39,744 nt of DNA from an uncultured Collinsella sp. (lineage in GTDB: Bacteria > Actinomycetota > Coriobacteriia > Coriobacteriales > Coriobacteriaceae): positions 1 to 39,744 of the forward strand of contig CAAEOE010000003.1 in NCBI GenBank assembly GCA_900757505.1, in the 5' to 3' direction. The notes beneath the pieces were generated by a model. The model made no database searches. It was not told where the DNA came from and was given only the letters and a program-made list of their open reading frames with translations. Position 1 is the stretch's first letter; the number at the start of each line of letters is the position of its first letter. Positions 7,737 to 16,504 of this stretch are shown here, piece by piece. Both the position numbers and the translations under genes were made by a program.

Positions 7737-8798
7737 ATGTCCAAAGCACTCGACCCCAAAGACACCTGCGTCCTCGTAACCGGTGGCGCCGGCTTTATCG
7801 GCTCGCACACCGTCGTTCAGCTGCTCGAGGGTGGCTACCAGGTCGTCATCGTCGATGATCTCTCCAACTCCAGCGCCGTCGCCGTCGACCGCGTCAAGAC
7901 CATCGTGGGCGACGAGGCCGCCAAGAACCTCACCTTCTACGAGGCCAACGTGCTCGACCGCGATGCGATGAACAAGATCTTCGATACCCATCAGATCGAC
8001 CGTGTCATCCACTTTGCCGGCTTTAAGGCCGTCGGCGAGTCGGTGAGCAAGCCCGTCGAGTACTACCACAACAACATCGAGAACACCCTGGTGCTCATCG
8101 ACGTCATGCGCAACCATGGCTGCAAGTCCATCATCTTCTCGAGCTCCTCGACCGTCTACGGCGACCCGGACAACCCGCCCGTCACCGAGGAAGACCCCAA
8201 GAAGCCCGCAACCAACCCCTATGGCTGGACCAAGTGGATGATCGAGCAGATCCTTATGGACGTCCACACCGCCGACCCCGAGTGGGACGTCGTGCTGCTC
8301 CGTTACTTCAACCCCATCGGCGCTCATCCGTCGGGCCTGATCGGCGAGGACCCCAAGGGCATCCCCAACAACCTGGTGCCCTATGTCGCCCAGGTCGCCG
8401 TGGGCAAGCTCGAGGCCGTTCAGGTCTTTGGCAACGACTACCCCACCCCCGACGGCACCGGCGTGCGCGACTACATCCACGTGTGCGATCTGGCCTCTGG
8501 TCACGTTGCCGCCCTTAACTGGATGAACGGCAAGACCGGCGTCGAGATCTTTAACCTGGGTACCGGCACCGGCACCTCGGTACTCGAGGTCGTCGCCGCC
8601 TTCTCCAAGGCTTGTGGCAAGGAGCTGCCCTACGTGATCCGCGAGCGCCGCGCCGGCGACATCGCTGCCAACTGGTGCGATGCCTCCAAGGCCGAGCGCA
8701 TGATGGGCTGGAAGGCCCAGTACGACATCGCGGACATGTGCCGCGATAGCTGGAACTGGCAGAGCCACAACCCCAACGGCTTCGCCGACGCCGAGTAG
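7737..8798 (+). CDS. galE: UDP-glucose 4-epimerase
   Basis: A 353-residue cytoplasmic short-chain dehydrogenase that interconverts UDP-glucose and UDP-galactose (Leloir pathway, cell-surface sugars). The NAD-binding loop TGGAGFIG is at 15-22, the serine in SSSSTVYG near 138, and the catalytic YGWTK pair Tyr162/Lys166 is intact. FNLGTGTGTSVLEV and the C-terminal WKAQYDIADMCRD region match GalE. The ATG at 7737 follows ATAGGAG, which excludes the longer in-frame start at 7629. A TATACT box at 7694-7699 is a possible -10 without a convincing -35. No other galactose genes lie beside it. Confidence 0.96.
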   Translation: MSKALDPKDTCVLVTGGAGFIGSHTVVQLLEGGYQVVIVDDLSNSSAVAVDRVKTIVGDEAAKNLTFYEANVLDRDAMNKIFDTHQIDRVIHFAGFKAVGESVSKPVEYYHNNIENTLVLIDVMRNHGCKSIIFSSSSTVYGDPDNPPVTEEDPKKPATNPYGWTKWMIEQILMDVHTADPEWDVVLLRYFNPIGAHPSGLIGEDPKGIPNNLVPYVAQVAVGKLEAVQVFGNDYPTPDGTGVRDYIHVCDLASGHVAALNWMNGKTGVEIFNLGTGTGTSVLEVVAAFSKACGKELPYVIRERRAGDIAANWCDASKAERMMGWKAQYDIADMCRDSWNWQSHNPNGFADAE

Positions 8799-8820
8799 CA
8801 AAAACCTACATACCGTTCTT

Positions 8821-8855
8821 GCCCCGATCTCACGTTGTGAGGTCGGGGCTTTTTT
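8821..8855 (+). terminator. galE rho-independent terminator
   Basis: GCCCCGATCTCAC, loop GTT, GTGAGGTCGGGGC, then six T residues (8850-8855). Confidence 0.95.
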
Positions 8856-8904
8856 CATGGCATGTAGCCATTCGCCGAAAATCGACCAACTTTTTTATCT
8901 TGCC

Positions 8905-8934
8905 TGTACATGTTTAAACAACATGTTTTACAAT
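8905..8934 (+). promoter_or_regulatory. malQ promoter region with palindromic operator candidate
   Basis: A TACAAT -10 box lies at 8929-8934. Immediately upstream, TGTTTAAACA (8911-8920) is a perfect 10-bp palindrome inside a wider ACATGTT/AACATGT repeat (8908-8914, 8920-8926). Related sites stand upstream of the ABC transporter, PTS and treR-like genes, so this may be an operator of the same regulator, placed to block polymerase. Confidence 0.5.
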
Positions 8935-9019
8935 AGGCGTATCGAATCAGAACATCGGAGGCGGACTGCACACCCATCGGCAGGCCGACCCCACAACAAG
9001 AAGGTTGGTGAGCGCATTC

Positions 9020-10525
9020 ATGGAGCGTGCAAGCGGCGTCCTCATGCCCGTCTCATCTCTGCCCGGACCATACGGAATCGGCGGCTTTGGCTGGAATGCC
9101 TACGACTTCGTCGATTTTCTCGCCTCGTGCAAACAACATTACTGGCAGATTCTGCCCCTTACGACGACCAGCTATGGCGATTCGCCTTATCAGTCGTTCT
9201 CGGCCCGCGCAGGCAACCCCAACTTTATCGACTTTGCCGAGCTTATCGAGGCAGGGTATCTGGAGCAGCGCGATATCGATGGCGTGTATCTGGGATCCGA
9301 CCCCAGCAATGTCGACTACGGTGCTATCTTTGGCGGCCGTCGTCAGATTCTCGACCGTGCCGCCGAGCGCTTTGCCGCCGACAAGCCGGCCGATTTCGAT
9401 GACTTTATCCAGGCCAACGAGGACTGGCTCATCCCCTACTGTGAGTTCATGACCGTCAAAGAGGAGTGCGGTCTCAAGGCGTTTTGGGAGTGGCCCGCGG
9501 AGCTCCGCACCCGCGGCGATGCTTCCGCCAAGGGCTGCGCCGACCATCCGGCGCGTATGCTCTACCACCAGATGACGCAGTACTTCTTCAATCGTCAGTG
9601 GAGCCGCCTCAAGGCCTATGCCAACGAGCGCGACATTCTCATCATCGGCGACCTGCCCATCTATGTCTCGCGTGACTCCGTCGAGATGTGGGCGACACCT
9701 GAGCTCTTTAAGATCGACGCCGCCGGCAATCCCGTGAGCGTCGCCGGCACGCCGCCCGACCAGTTCTCGGCTACCGGCCAGTACTGGGGCAACCCCATCT
9801 ACGACTGGGACGCCATGGAGGCCGACGGCTTCTCCTGGTGGGAGGGCCGCATTCGCGCCGCCCTCGACATGTACGACGTCATCCGCCTGGATCACTTCCG
9901 CGGCTTCGAGGCCTATTGGGAGGTGCCGTTCTCCTCGCCTGATTCGTCCTACGGTTCGTGGACGCAGGGTCCCGGCCTCAAGCTCTTCAAGACACTCGAG
10001 GAAAAGCTCGGCACGCTGCCCATCATCGCCGAGGACCTGGGCTTCCTCACCCCCGGCGTCATCGATATGCGCGACAACTCGGGCTTCCCCGGCATGAAGA
10101 TCCTGCAGTTTGCCTTTGAGGGCACCAACTCGTACTACCTGCCGCACAACTACATTGCCAACACCGTCGCCTACGTGGGCACTCACGACAACGAGACGGC
10201 ACGCGGCTGGTTTGAAGGAACGGCTACCCCGCGTCAGCGCGAGCAGACAGCCCTGTACACCCATCAGCAGGCCGGCGAACCCATCGCCGACGCGCTCAAC
10301 CGAACCATCGCAGCCAGCGTGAGCGACACGTGCATCTACACCATGCAGGACCTGCTCAACTTGGGCAACGAAGCGCGCATCAACACCCCTGCCACGCTGG
10401 GCGGCAACTGGACCTGGCGCATGCTCGACGGCGCCATCACCCGCGAGCTCGAGCACAAACTCACCGACTGGACCGAGACCTACTTCCGCATCCCGTCGGA
10501 AGCCGAAATCGAGCTTCCTCAATAG
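9020..10525 (+). CDS. malQ: 4-alpha-glucanotransferase (amylomaltase)
   Basis: A 501-residue GH77 enzyme that transfers maltosyl and longer glucan units between maltodextrins, releasing glucose. The three catalytic acids are visible: Asp291 in RLDHFRGFEAYWEVP, Glu338 in PIIAEDLG, Asp390 in THDNET. Length fits the short bacterial form without the N-terminal extension. The ATG at 9020 has GGTGAG 7 bases before it; TTG 9005 and GTG 9008 are in frame but lack good sites. Followed by glgP 128 bp downstream, the usual partner for maltodextrin use. Confidence 0.95.
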   Translation: MERASGVLMPVSSLPGPYGIGGFGWNAYDFVDFLASCKQHYWQILPLTTTSYGDSPYQSFSARAGNPNFIDFAELIEAGYLEQRDIDGVYLGSDPSNVDYGAIFGGRRQILDRAAERFAADKPADFDDFIQANEDWLIPYCEFMTVKEECGLKAFWEWPAELRTRGDASAKGCADHPARMLYHQMTQYFFNRQWSRLKAYANERDILIIGDLPIYVSRDSVEMWATPELFKIDAAGNPVSVAGTPPDQFSATGQYWGNPIYDWDAMEADGFSWWEGRIRAALDMYDVIRLDHFRGFEAYWEVPFSSPDSSYGSWTQGPGLKLFKTLEEKLGTLPIIAEDLGFLTPGVIDMRDNSGFPGMKILQFAFEGTNSYYLPHNYIANTVAYVGTHDNETARGWFEGTATPRQREQTALYTHQQAGEPIADALNRTIAASVSDTCIYTMQDLLNLGNEARINTPATLGGNWTWRMLDGAITRELEHKLTDWTETYFRIPSEAEIELPQ

Positions 10526-10572
10526 GAGCTACCGCGCCCGACCCCTCCCCACCGTGCGGACGCGCTTGCTTA

Positions 10573-10606
10573 CCCGCGCGAGGCCACCCCAATCCCCTCG
10601 CGCGGG
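10573..10606 (+). terminator. malQ-glgP intercistronic hairpin (terminator or attenuator)
   Basis: CCCGCGCGAGG (10573-10583) and CCTCGCGCGGG (10596-10606) form a perfect 11-bp stem with a 12-base loop, followed by the weak tail ATTCTTAT. It may end part of the malQ transcript. A second small repeat, TGTAAT/ATTACA, at 10627-10644 lies just before the glgP ribosome-binding site. Confidence 0.55.
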
Positions 10607-10653
10607 ATTCTTATGAATTGCAGACATGTAATCAACCCATTACAGGAGGAAAC

Positions 10654-12921
10654 ATGCCCCAAATTAACCTCATGGAACTCGCCGAGCAGTCTTTTGGCAC
10701 CTCGCTCGAGCAGCTCGACGACCGTCGCATTTACAAGCTGCTGGTCAAACTCGTGCAGGAGCGCTCCGCCGCCTGCCCGCTCAACAACGGCAAGAAAAAG
10801 CTCTATTACATTTCCGCCGAGTTTTTGATCGGCAAGCTGCTCATCAACAACATGATCGACCTCGGCATCTACGACGAGGTTAAGGACCAGCTCACCGCCG
10901 CAGGCCACGACCTCAACAAGATCGAGGAGTTCGAGGTCGAGCCGTCGCTCGGCAACGGCGGCCTGGGCCGCCTGGCCGCATGCTTCCTGGATTCCATCGC
11001 CACGCTGGGCTTGACCGGCGATGGCGTGGGCCTCAACTATCACTACGGCCTGTTCCGTCAGCGCTTTGTCGACAACCAGCAGAAGGCCGTCCCCGACGAG
11101 TGGCTCGGTGAGCAGGACATCCTAGTCGACGACGACCGCTCCTACACCGTCGAGTTCGGCGATTTTGCCGTTACCTCCAAGCTCGTCAACATCGACGTGC
11201 CCGGTTACGGCCAGCCCACCAAGAACCGTCTGCGCCTGTTCGACCTGGCGAGCGTCGACGACGGCCTGGTCCCCGGCAGCTCCATCGACTTCGACAAGAC
11301 AGAGATCGCCAAGAACCTCACCTTGTTCCTCTACCCCGACGATTCCGACGAGCAGGGCCGCCTGCTTCGCATCTACCAGGAATACTTCATGGTGAGCAAC
11401 GCCGCCCAGCTCCTGATCGACGAGGCCATCGAGCGCGGCAGCAACCTGCACGATCTGGCCGACTACGCCGTGGTCCAAATTAACGACACGCACCCCACCA
11501 TGGTCATCCCCGAGCTCATTCGCTTGCTCACCACCGAGCATGGCATCGAGTTTGACGAGGCCGTGACCATCGTACGCTCCATGGTCGCCTACACTAACCA
11601 CACGATTCTTGCCGAGGCGCTCGAGAAGTGGCCACTCGTCAGCCTGCAGAAGGTCTCCCCTGCCATCGCCGACATTATCGTCAAGCTCGATGAGATCGCG
11701 AAGGCCGAGCACGATGACCCGCGCGTCGCCGTCATCGACGAATACGACACCGTCCACATGGCCCACATGGACATCCACTTTGGCTTCTCCATCAACGGCG
11801 TAGCCGCCCTCCACACCAAGATCCTGGAGGACACCGAGCTTCATCCGTTCTACGAGATCTATCCCGAGAAGTTCTCCAACAAGACCAACGGCATCACCTT
11901 CCGCCGCTGGATCCATGGAGCCAACCCCGCGCTCGCCAGCCTGCTCGACGATGTAATCGGCACCGACTGGCGCAGCACCGGCGATCTGAGCAAACTCGCC
12001 AAGTTCGCCGACGACAAGGACGTTCTTGAGCGCCTGGCCGCCACCAAGGTCGAGGCCAAGGCCATCATGCGCCAGTTCATGGCGCTCGAGCAGGGCGTGA
12101 CCATTCCCTCCAACGCCATCATCGACGTCCAGGTCAAGCGCATCCACGAGTACAAGCGTCAGCAGATGCTCGCGCTCTACATCATCTGGAAGTACTTCGA
12201 TATCAAGAACGGCAACAGGCCTAAGCACCCTGTCACCATCATCTTTGGCGGCAAGGCGGCGCCTGCCTACACTATCGCGCAGGACATCATCCATCTGATC
12301 CTGACGCTGTCGCAGTGGATTGCAAACGACCCCGACGTGGCTCCCTACCTGCAGGTTGTCATGATCGAGAACTACAACGTCACCGCCGCCGAGCGCGTGA
12401 TCCCCGCCGCTGACATCTCCGAGCAGATCAGCCTGGCCTCCAAGGAGGCGAGCGGCACCTCCAACATGAAGTTCATGCTCAACGGCGCCCTAACCCTGTG
12501 CACGCTCGACGGCGCCAACGTGGAGATTGCCGAGCTCGTGGGCGACGAGAACATCTATACCTTTGGTGCCTCGTCCAAACAGGTCGAGCAGCTCTACGCC
12601 GACGGCAGCTATAACGCCAGCGCACTCTACCGCAAGCCCGGTATCAAGCTGCTGGTGGACTTTATCACCAACCCCGCCTTTATGGCGACCGGCAACGCCG
12701 AGCGCCTGCAGCGCCTGCACGACGACATTAAGGGCAAGGACTGGTTTATGGCCCTGCTCGACATCGAGGAGTACATCCAGACCAAGGAGCGCGTACTGGC
12801 CGACTACGAGGACCAGGACGCCTGGATGCGCAAGGCGCTCATCAATATCGCCAACGCTGGCACCTTCTCGTCCGACCGCACCATCTCCCAGTACAACGAC
12901 GAGATCTGGCACCTGAACTAA
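10654..12921 (+). CDS. glgP: Glycogen/maltodextrin phosphorylase
   Basis: A 755-residue GT35 enzyme that uses phosphate to cleave alpha-1,4 glucan ends into glucose 1-phosphate with pyridoxal phosphate. N-terminal LYYISAEFLIGKLL and VEPSLGNGGLGRLAACFLDS, mid-protein VQVKRIHEYKRQ, and the PLP loop EASGTSNMKFMLNGALT (Lys606) are all intact. It is somewhat shorter than E. coli MalP (797 residues). The ATG at 10654 follows AGGAGGAA closely. With malQ it forms a pathway for intracellular maltodextrin or glycogen; MalP versus GlgP roles cannot be separated by sequence. Confidence 0.95.
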   Translation: MPQINLMELAEQSFGTSLEQLDDRRIYKLLVKLVQERSAACPLNNGKKKLYYISAEFLIGKLLINNMIDLGIYDEVKDQLTAAGHDLNKIEEFEVEPSLGNGGLGRLAACFLDSIATLGLTGDGVGLNYHYGLFRQRFVDNQQKAVPDEWLGEQDILVDDDRSYTVEFGDFAVTSKLVNIDVPGYGQPTKNRLRLFDLASVDDGLVPGSSIDFDKTEIAKNLTLFLYPDDSDEQGRLLRIYQEYFMVSNAAQLLIDEAIERGSNLHDLADYAVVQINDTHPTMVIPELIRLLTTEHGIEFDEAVTIVRSMVAYTNHTILAEALEKWPLVSLQKVSPAIADIIVKLDEIAKAEHDDPRVAVIDEYDTVHMAHMDIHFGFSINGVAALHTKILEDTELHPFYEIYPEKFSNKTNGITFRRWIHGANPALASLLDDVIGTDWRSTGDLSKLAKFADDKDVLERLAATKVEAKAIMRQFMALEQGVTIPSNAIIDVQVKRIHEYKRQQMLALYIIWKYFDIKNGNRPKHPVTIIFGGKAAPAYTIAQDIIHLILTLSQWIANDPDVAPYLQVVMIENYNVTAAERVIPAADISEQISLASKEASGTSNMKFMLNGALTLCTLDGANVEIAELVGDENIYTFGASSKQVEQLYADGSYNASALYRKPGIKLLVDFITNPAFMATGNAERLQRLHDDIKGKDWFMALLDIEEYIQTKERVLADYEDQDAWMRKALINIANAGTFSSDRTISQYNDEIWHLN

Positions 12922-12947
12922 TTTCGCTTCCCTTACCCATCCTCTTG

Positions 12948-12981
12948 AAAACGGAGTCGTGGCAACACGGCTCCGTTTTTT
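12948..12981 (+). terminator. glgP rho-independent terminator
   Basis: AAAACGGAG (12948-12956) pairs with CTCCGTTTT (12971-12979), with an inner GTG/CAC, and runs into T residues. Confidence 0.92.
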
Positions 12982-13020
12982 GTGCCCGCGTATTGCCCGT
13001 GGCCCGCCTCGACCAAACAA

Positions 13021-13317
13021 TCTCGGTCTGTAACACCTAACCGGCAAAATTGGGTCTATCTGTTACAGATCAAGACAAACAGAATTATTGCAAGAAACTG
13101 TCTCAATCTGTAACAGATAACCGCTGGAATCGGGTCTACCTGTTACAGAATGAGACAGACGGGCAAGGCGGCTAAAGTAATCTCAATCTGTAACAGGTAA
13201 CTGCCGAAATCAGCCTCTCGTGTTACGGATTGAGATGGAAGGACGGGCAGCTCGACGCCGTCTCGATCTGTAACATCTAGGCCCAATTTGGCCCTCTATC
13301 TGTTACAGATCAAGACA
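13021..13317. repeat. Array of four 57-bp palindromic units at exact 80-bp period
   Basis: Units start at 13021, 13101, 13181 and 13261 and end at 13077, 13157, 13237 and 13317, with 23-bp spacers of different sequence. Each unit reads TCTC-RATCTGTAACA near one end and TGTTACAGAT near the other, so each can fold into a stem of about 15 bp around a variable centre. Stem position 5 is G-C in units 1 and 4 but A-T in units 2 and 3, a paired change; unit 3 has a T-G wobble. Each half is itself a near palindrome, ATCTGTWACAGAT. It lies between two convergent genes and their terminators and encodes no protein. The rest of the gap 12922-13455 holds only the two terminators. Confidence 0.9.
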
Positions 13318-13344
13318 AACTGACAGATGGGCAGCCCCGGCACA

Positions 13345-13387
13345 AAGAAAGGCTCCCCTCTCGCCCAGTGGACGGGAGGGGAGCCTT
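13345..13387 (-). terminator. ABC-transporter operon terminator
   Basis: AAGGCTCCCCTC (13349-13360) and GAGGGGAGCCTT (13376-13387) form a perfect 12-bp stem; on the minus strand the tail is TTTCTTTG. It ends the operon that finishes at 13456. Confidence 0.88.
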
Positions 13388-13455
13388 ATATGTGACCGCG
13401 GCAAAAGGATGGCAATACCGCAGTCGCCCAAAGGGAGGGCCTGGATGAACCGGGC

Positions 13456-14655
13456 CTAGATAAGGTTCTTGCCAGATACCTTATCGAAGAGGTGGGTCGC
13501 GTTCTTCTCGAACTTGAACCAGATGGGGTCACCCGCCTTGAGCGCACCCTTGGCCTCAAGGTCGACGACGGGGATGATCAGGACAAACTGGCCGTCGGGA
13601 GCGGTCACGTGGACATGCTCGGTCGAACCCATGAGCTCGGTCACCTCGACGGTACCCTGGAGCGCGCCCTCCTCGTCCTTGTCGGCAAGCAGAATCTGCT
13701 CGGGACGCACGCCGGCCGTGATCTCCTTCACGTCGCCGCCGTCCCAGTTGAGGGCAAGCTGAGCGCAGGTCTCGGGGGCGAGCGCCACGTTCATATCCTC
13801 GGTCTTGACGGTAAAGCCGTTGCCCGAGCGCACCAGCTGGGCATCGAAGAAGTTCATCTGCGGCACGCCGATGAAGCCTGCGACGAAGATGTTCGCGGGA
13901 TGGTTGAAGACCTCCTGCGGCGTGGCGATCTGCTGGACAACGCCGTCCTTCATGACCACGATGCGGTCGCCAAGGGTCATGGCCTCGGTCTGGTCGTGAG
14001 TAACGTAGATGAAGGTGCCCTTGATCTCGTGACGCAGCTTAATGAGCTCGGCACGCATCTGGTTACGCAGCTTGGCGTCCAGGTTGGACAGCGGCTCGTC
14101 CATCAGGAAGACCTTGGGATCACGCACGATGGCGCGGCCGATAGCGACACGCTGGCGCTGGCCGCCCGAAAGCGCCTTGGGCTTACGGTCGAGGTACTGG
14201 GTAATGCCCAGAATCTCGGCCGCAGAGCGAACCTTACGGTCGATTTCGTCTTTGGGGACCTTCTTGAGCTCAAGCGTAAACGCCATGTTCTCGTACACCG
14301 TCATATTGGGGTACAGAGCATAGCTCTGGAACACCATGGCAATGTCGCGGTCCTTGGGTGCCACGTCGTTGACGCGCTTGCCGTCGATGAGCACGTCGCC
14401 CGAGGTGATGTCCTCCAGGCCGGCGATCATGCGCATCGTCGTGGACTTACCGCAGCCAGACGGGCCAACGAGGACGATGAACTCCTGGTCGTGAACGGTG
14501 AGGTTGAAGTCCTCTACAGCGAGCACACCGTCCTCGGTAACCTTGAGGTTGTGCTTCTTCTCCTCGGTCTTCTTCTTTTTGCCAAAGAAGCCTTTCTTTT
14601 TTGACTCGTTGTTGGGATACACCTTCTGAACATGTTTGAGAACGATCTCGGCCAT
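13456..14655 (-). CDS. ABC sugar importer ATPase, MsmK/UgpC type
   Basis: A 399-residue ATP-binding subunit of a CUT1 carbohydrate importer. Walker A GPSGCGKST at 64-72, Q-loop VFQSYALYP near 108-116, signature LSGGQRQR at 162-169, Walker B FLMDEP at 183-188, then a C-terminal TOBE regulatory domain (about 250-399). Between the first strand (MAEIVLKHVQKVY) and the second there is a lysine-rich insert at about 16-42 (SKKKGFFGKKKKTEEKKHN), absent from typical MsmK/MalK proteins. The ATG at 14653-14655 has AAAGG about 12 bases before it. It is the last gene of the transporter operon, 68 bp after the second permease. Confidence 0.93.
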   Translation of the reverse strand: MAEIVLKHVQKVYPNNESKKKGFFGKKKKTEEKKHNLKVTEDGVLAVEDFNLTVHDQEFIVLVGPSGCGKSTTMRMIAGLEDITSGDVLIDGKRVNDVAPKDRDIAMVFQSYALYPNMTVYENMAFTLELKKVPKDEIDRKVRSAAEILGITQYLDRKPKALSGGQRQRVAIGRAIVRDPKVFLMDEPLSNLDAKLRNQMRAELIKLRHEIKGTFIYVTHDQTEAMTLGDRIVVMKDGVVQQIATPQEVFNHPANIFVAGFIGVPQMNFFDAQLVRSGNGFTVKTEDMNVALAPETCAQLALNWDGGDVKEITAGVRPEQILLADKDEEGALQGTVEVTELMGSTEHVHVTAPDGQFVLIIPVVDLEAKGALKAGDPIWFKFEKNATHLFDKVSGKNLI

Positions 14656-14723
14656 GTCTCTACCTTTCGATATGCGGCGCCGCGCTGAGGGACGCCGCCA
14701 AAACTTGCAAAACAGTTACGGCA

Positions 14724-15563
14724 TTAGCCCTTGACGGCACCTGCCACCACGCCGTCGATGATGTACTTCTGACAGAGGATGTACATGATAACGATGGGGA
14801 TAACGACCATCATGATGCAGGCCATCATGGGGCCGAGCTCGACGTGGCCGTAGCCGCCGCGGAAGTACTGGATCAAGATAGGAATGGTCTTGTACTTGGT
14901 GGAGTCGAGCGTAAGGTAGGGCAGCAGATAGTCGTTCCAGACCCACATGGTCTCGAGGATGCCGACCGAAAGATAGGTGGGCTTCATGATGGGAAGGACG
15001 ATCTTAAAGAACACCTGGACCGGGTTGCAGCCATCAATCATGGCCGCCTCCTCGATCTCGAGCGGGATGTTCTTTACAAAACCGGCGAACATAAAGACCG
15101 CCAGGCCCGCGCCAAAGCCGAGGTAGATAAAGCAGATGTTGAACGGCGTGTTAAAGCCGATGCGGTCCGCCAAATTGGACAGCGTGAACATGAGCATCTG
15201 GAACGGCACGACCATCGAGAACACGAACAGGTAATAGAAGAAGTTCGAGATCTTGTTGTTGACACGAACCACGTACCAAGCGCACATGGAGCAGCACACC
15301 AAGATCAGCACGACCGACGTGACCGTGATGATGAGCGAGTACATAAATGCCGAGGCAAAGCCCTGCTCGTTAAGGGCGTGCATGTAGTTTGCGAGGCCGT
15401 TGAACGTCTCGGGCGTGAGCAGATCGAATGCCGTGGTGGTGCTGATTGCGGTCGCTTTCTTAAAAGAATTAAGCGCAATCATGAACACGGGGTAGATCCA
15501 CGCGAGCGACAGGATCGTAAAGAAAATCGAGAGCGCGCGGTTGATAACCTTATCGCGTTTCAT
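14724..15563 (-). CDS. ABC sugar importer permease, MalG type
   Basis: A 279-residue inner-membrane protein with about six hydrophobic segments and the cytoplasmic EAA loop EEAAMIDGCNPVQVFFKIVLP in the second half, where the ATPase docks. Family BPD_transp_1, CUT1 subfamily, second permease position. Its ATG overlaps the stop of the first permease gene by one base (TAATG), so the two are translationally coupled. The sugar moved cannot be told from the sequence. Confidence 0.93.
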   Translation of the reverse strand: MKRDKVINRALSIFFTILSLAWIYPVFMIALNSFKKATAISTTTAFDLLTPETFNGLANYMHALNEQGFASAFMYSLIITVTSVVLILVCCSMCAWYVVRVNNKISNFFYYLFVFSMVVPFQMLMFTLSNLADRIGFNTPFNICFIYLGFGAGLAVFMFAGFVKNIPLEIEEAAMIDGCNPVQVFFKIVLPIMKPTYLSVGILETMWVWNDYLLPYLTLDSTKYKTIPILIQYFRGGYGHVELGPMMACIMMVVIPIVIMYILCQKYIIDGVVAGAVKG

Positions 15564-16417
15564 TACTGCTGCACCTCCTTGGACCTCGTGGCCTTAAGCT
15601 GGATCATGGAGATGGCCACGACCAGGATGCAGAAGATAACCGCCTTGGCCTGACCAATGCCCTGCCATGCGATACCGGCACGCGAATAGAACGTGTTGTA
15701 GATGTTCAGGGCGAGCATCTCGGTGGAGTGCGCGGGGGCGCCGCCGGTAAGGGCGAGGTTCTGGTCGAACAGCTTAAAGCCGTTGGTGATGGACAGGAAC
15801 AGGCAGATGGTGATGGTCGGCATCAGGTTAGGGATCTTAACCTTCCAAAACGTCTGCCATGCCGTAGCGCCGTCGACCTTGACGGCCTCGATGTAGTCGG
15901 ACGGAATGGACTGCAGACCAGCGATGTAGATGATCATCATGTAGCCGACCTGCTGCCACAGGGTCAGGATGATAAGGCCCCAGAAGCCAGCAGCAGAGTT
16001 AAGAGCGATGAGCTGGGCGCCCACGTTGGAGAGCAGGCAGTTGATCAGAATCTGCCAAATGTAGCCCAGCACGATGCCGCCGATCAGGTTAGGCATAAAG
16101 AAGATCGTACGGAAGATGTTGGTGCCTTTGAGCGCCTTGCGGGTGAGCGCCTGCGCAATGGCCAGGGCGATCACGTTGATGAGCACCGTCGACAGGAAGG
16201 CAAACGCCACGGTAAAGAAGAACGACGTGGAGAACTGCGGATCGGACAGCGCGCGCACGTAGTTCTCGATACCGACAAAGTGCGCGTTACTAATGATAAT
16301 AAACTGGCAGAACGAGAGATAGAAGCCCTGGATAAAAGGGATCACGAACCCGATCATAAACGCCAGGCACGTGGGCAGCATAAAGAGCGGCCACCAGCGC
16401 TTGAGTGCTTTGCCCAT
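15563..16417 (-). CDS. ABC sugar importer permease, MalF type
   Basis: A 284-residue inner-membrane permease with N-terminal cytoplasmic KALKRWWPLF, about six membrane segments and an EAA-like loop (YIEAVKVDGATAWQTFWKVKIP, near 187-208). It pairs with the MalG-type permease directly downstream to form the channel. It begins after an intercistronic hairpin that separates it from the binding-protein gene. The ATG is preceded by GAAAGGACC. Confidence 0.93.
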   Translation of the reverse strand: MGKALKRWWPLFMLPTCLAFMIGFVIPFIQGFYLSFCQFIIISNAHFVGIENYVRALSDPQFSTSFFFTVAFAFLSTVLINVIALAIAQALTRKALKGTNIFRTIFFMPNLIGGIVLGYIWQILINCLLSNVGAQLIALNSAAGFWGLIILTLWQQVGYMMIIYIAGLQSIPSDYIEAVKVDGATAWQTFWKVKIPNLMPTITICLFLSITNGFKLFDQNLALTGGAPAHSTEMLALNIYNTFYSRAGIAWQGIGQAKAVIFCILVVAISMIQLKATRSKEVQQ

Positions 16418-16437
16418 AAAAGGGTCCTTTCAATATG

Positions 16438-16473
16438 CAGGGGGCGGGCAAACCAACGTCTGCCCGCCCCCTG
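16438..16473 (-). promoter_or_regulatory. Intercistronic hairpin between the binding-protein and permease genes
   Basis: CAGGGGGCGGGCA (16438-16450) and its exact complement (16461-16473) form a 13-bp GC-rich stem with a 10-base loop and no T-run on the minus strand. Placement after a solute-binding-protein gene matches the known malE-malF arrangement, where such a structure protects the upstream mRNA and lowers permease expression. The role here is inferred. Confidence 0.65.
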
Positions 16474-16504
16474 TCGCTAATCAGATAGCTTGGGCAGCAA
16501 CTGC

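Noticed and set aside
9053..10522. Open frame of about 489 codons opposite malQ
   Set aside because: Shadow of malQ, all three catalytic residues of which are on the plus strand.
11122..12294. Open frame of about 390 codons opposite glgP
   Set aside because: Antisense to the phosphorylase with its intact PLP motif; no ribosome-binding site and no recognisable domain.
13021..13317. CRISPR array
   Set aside because: Regular spacing is CRISPR-like, but the units are 57-bp palindromes with variable centres, spacers are 23 bp and partly alike, and there are no cas genes.
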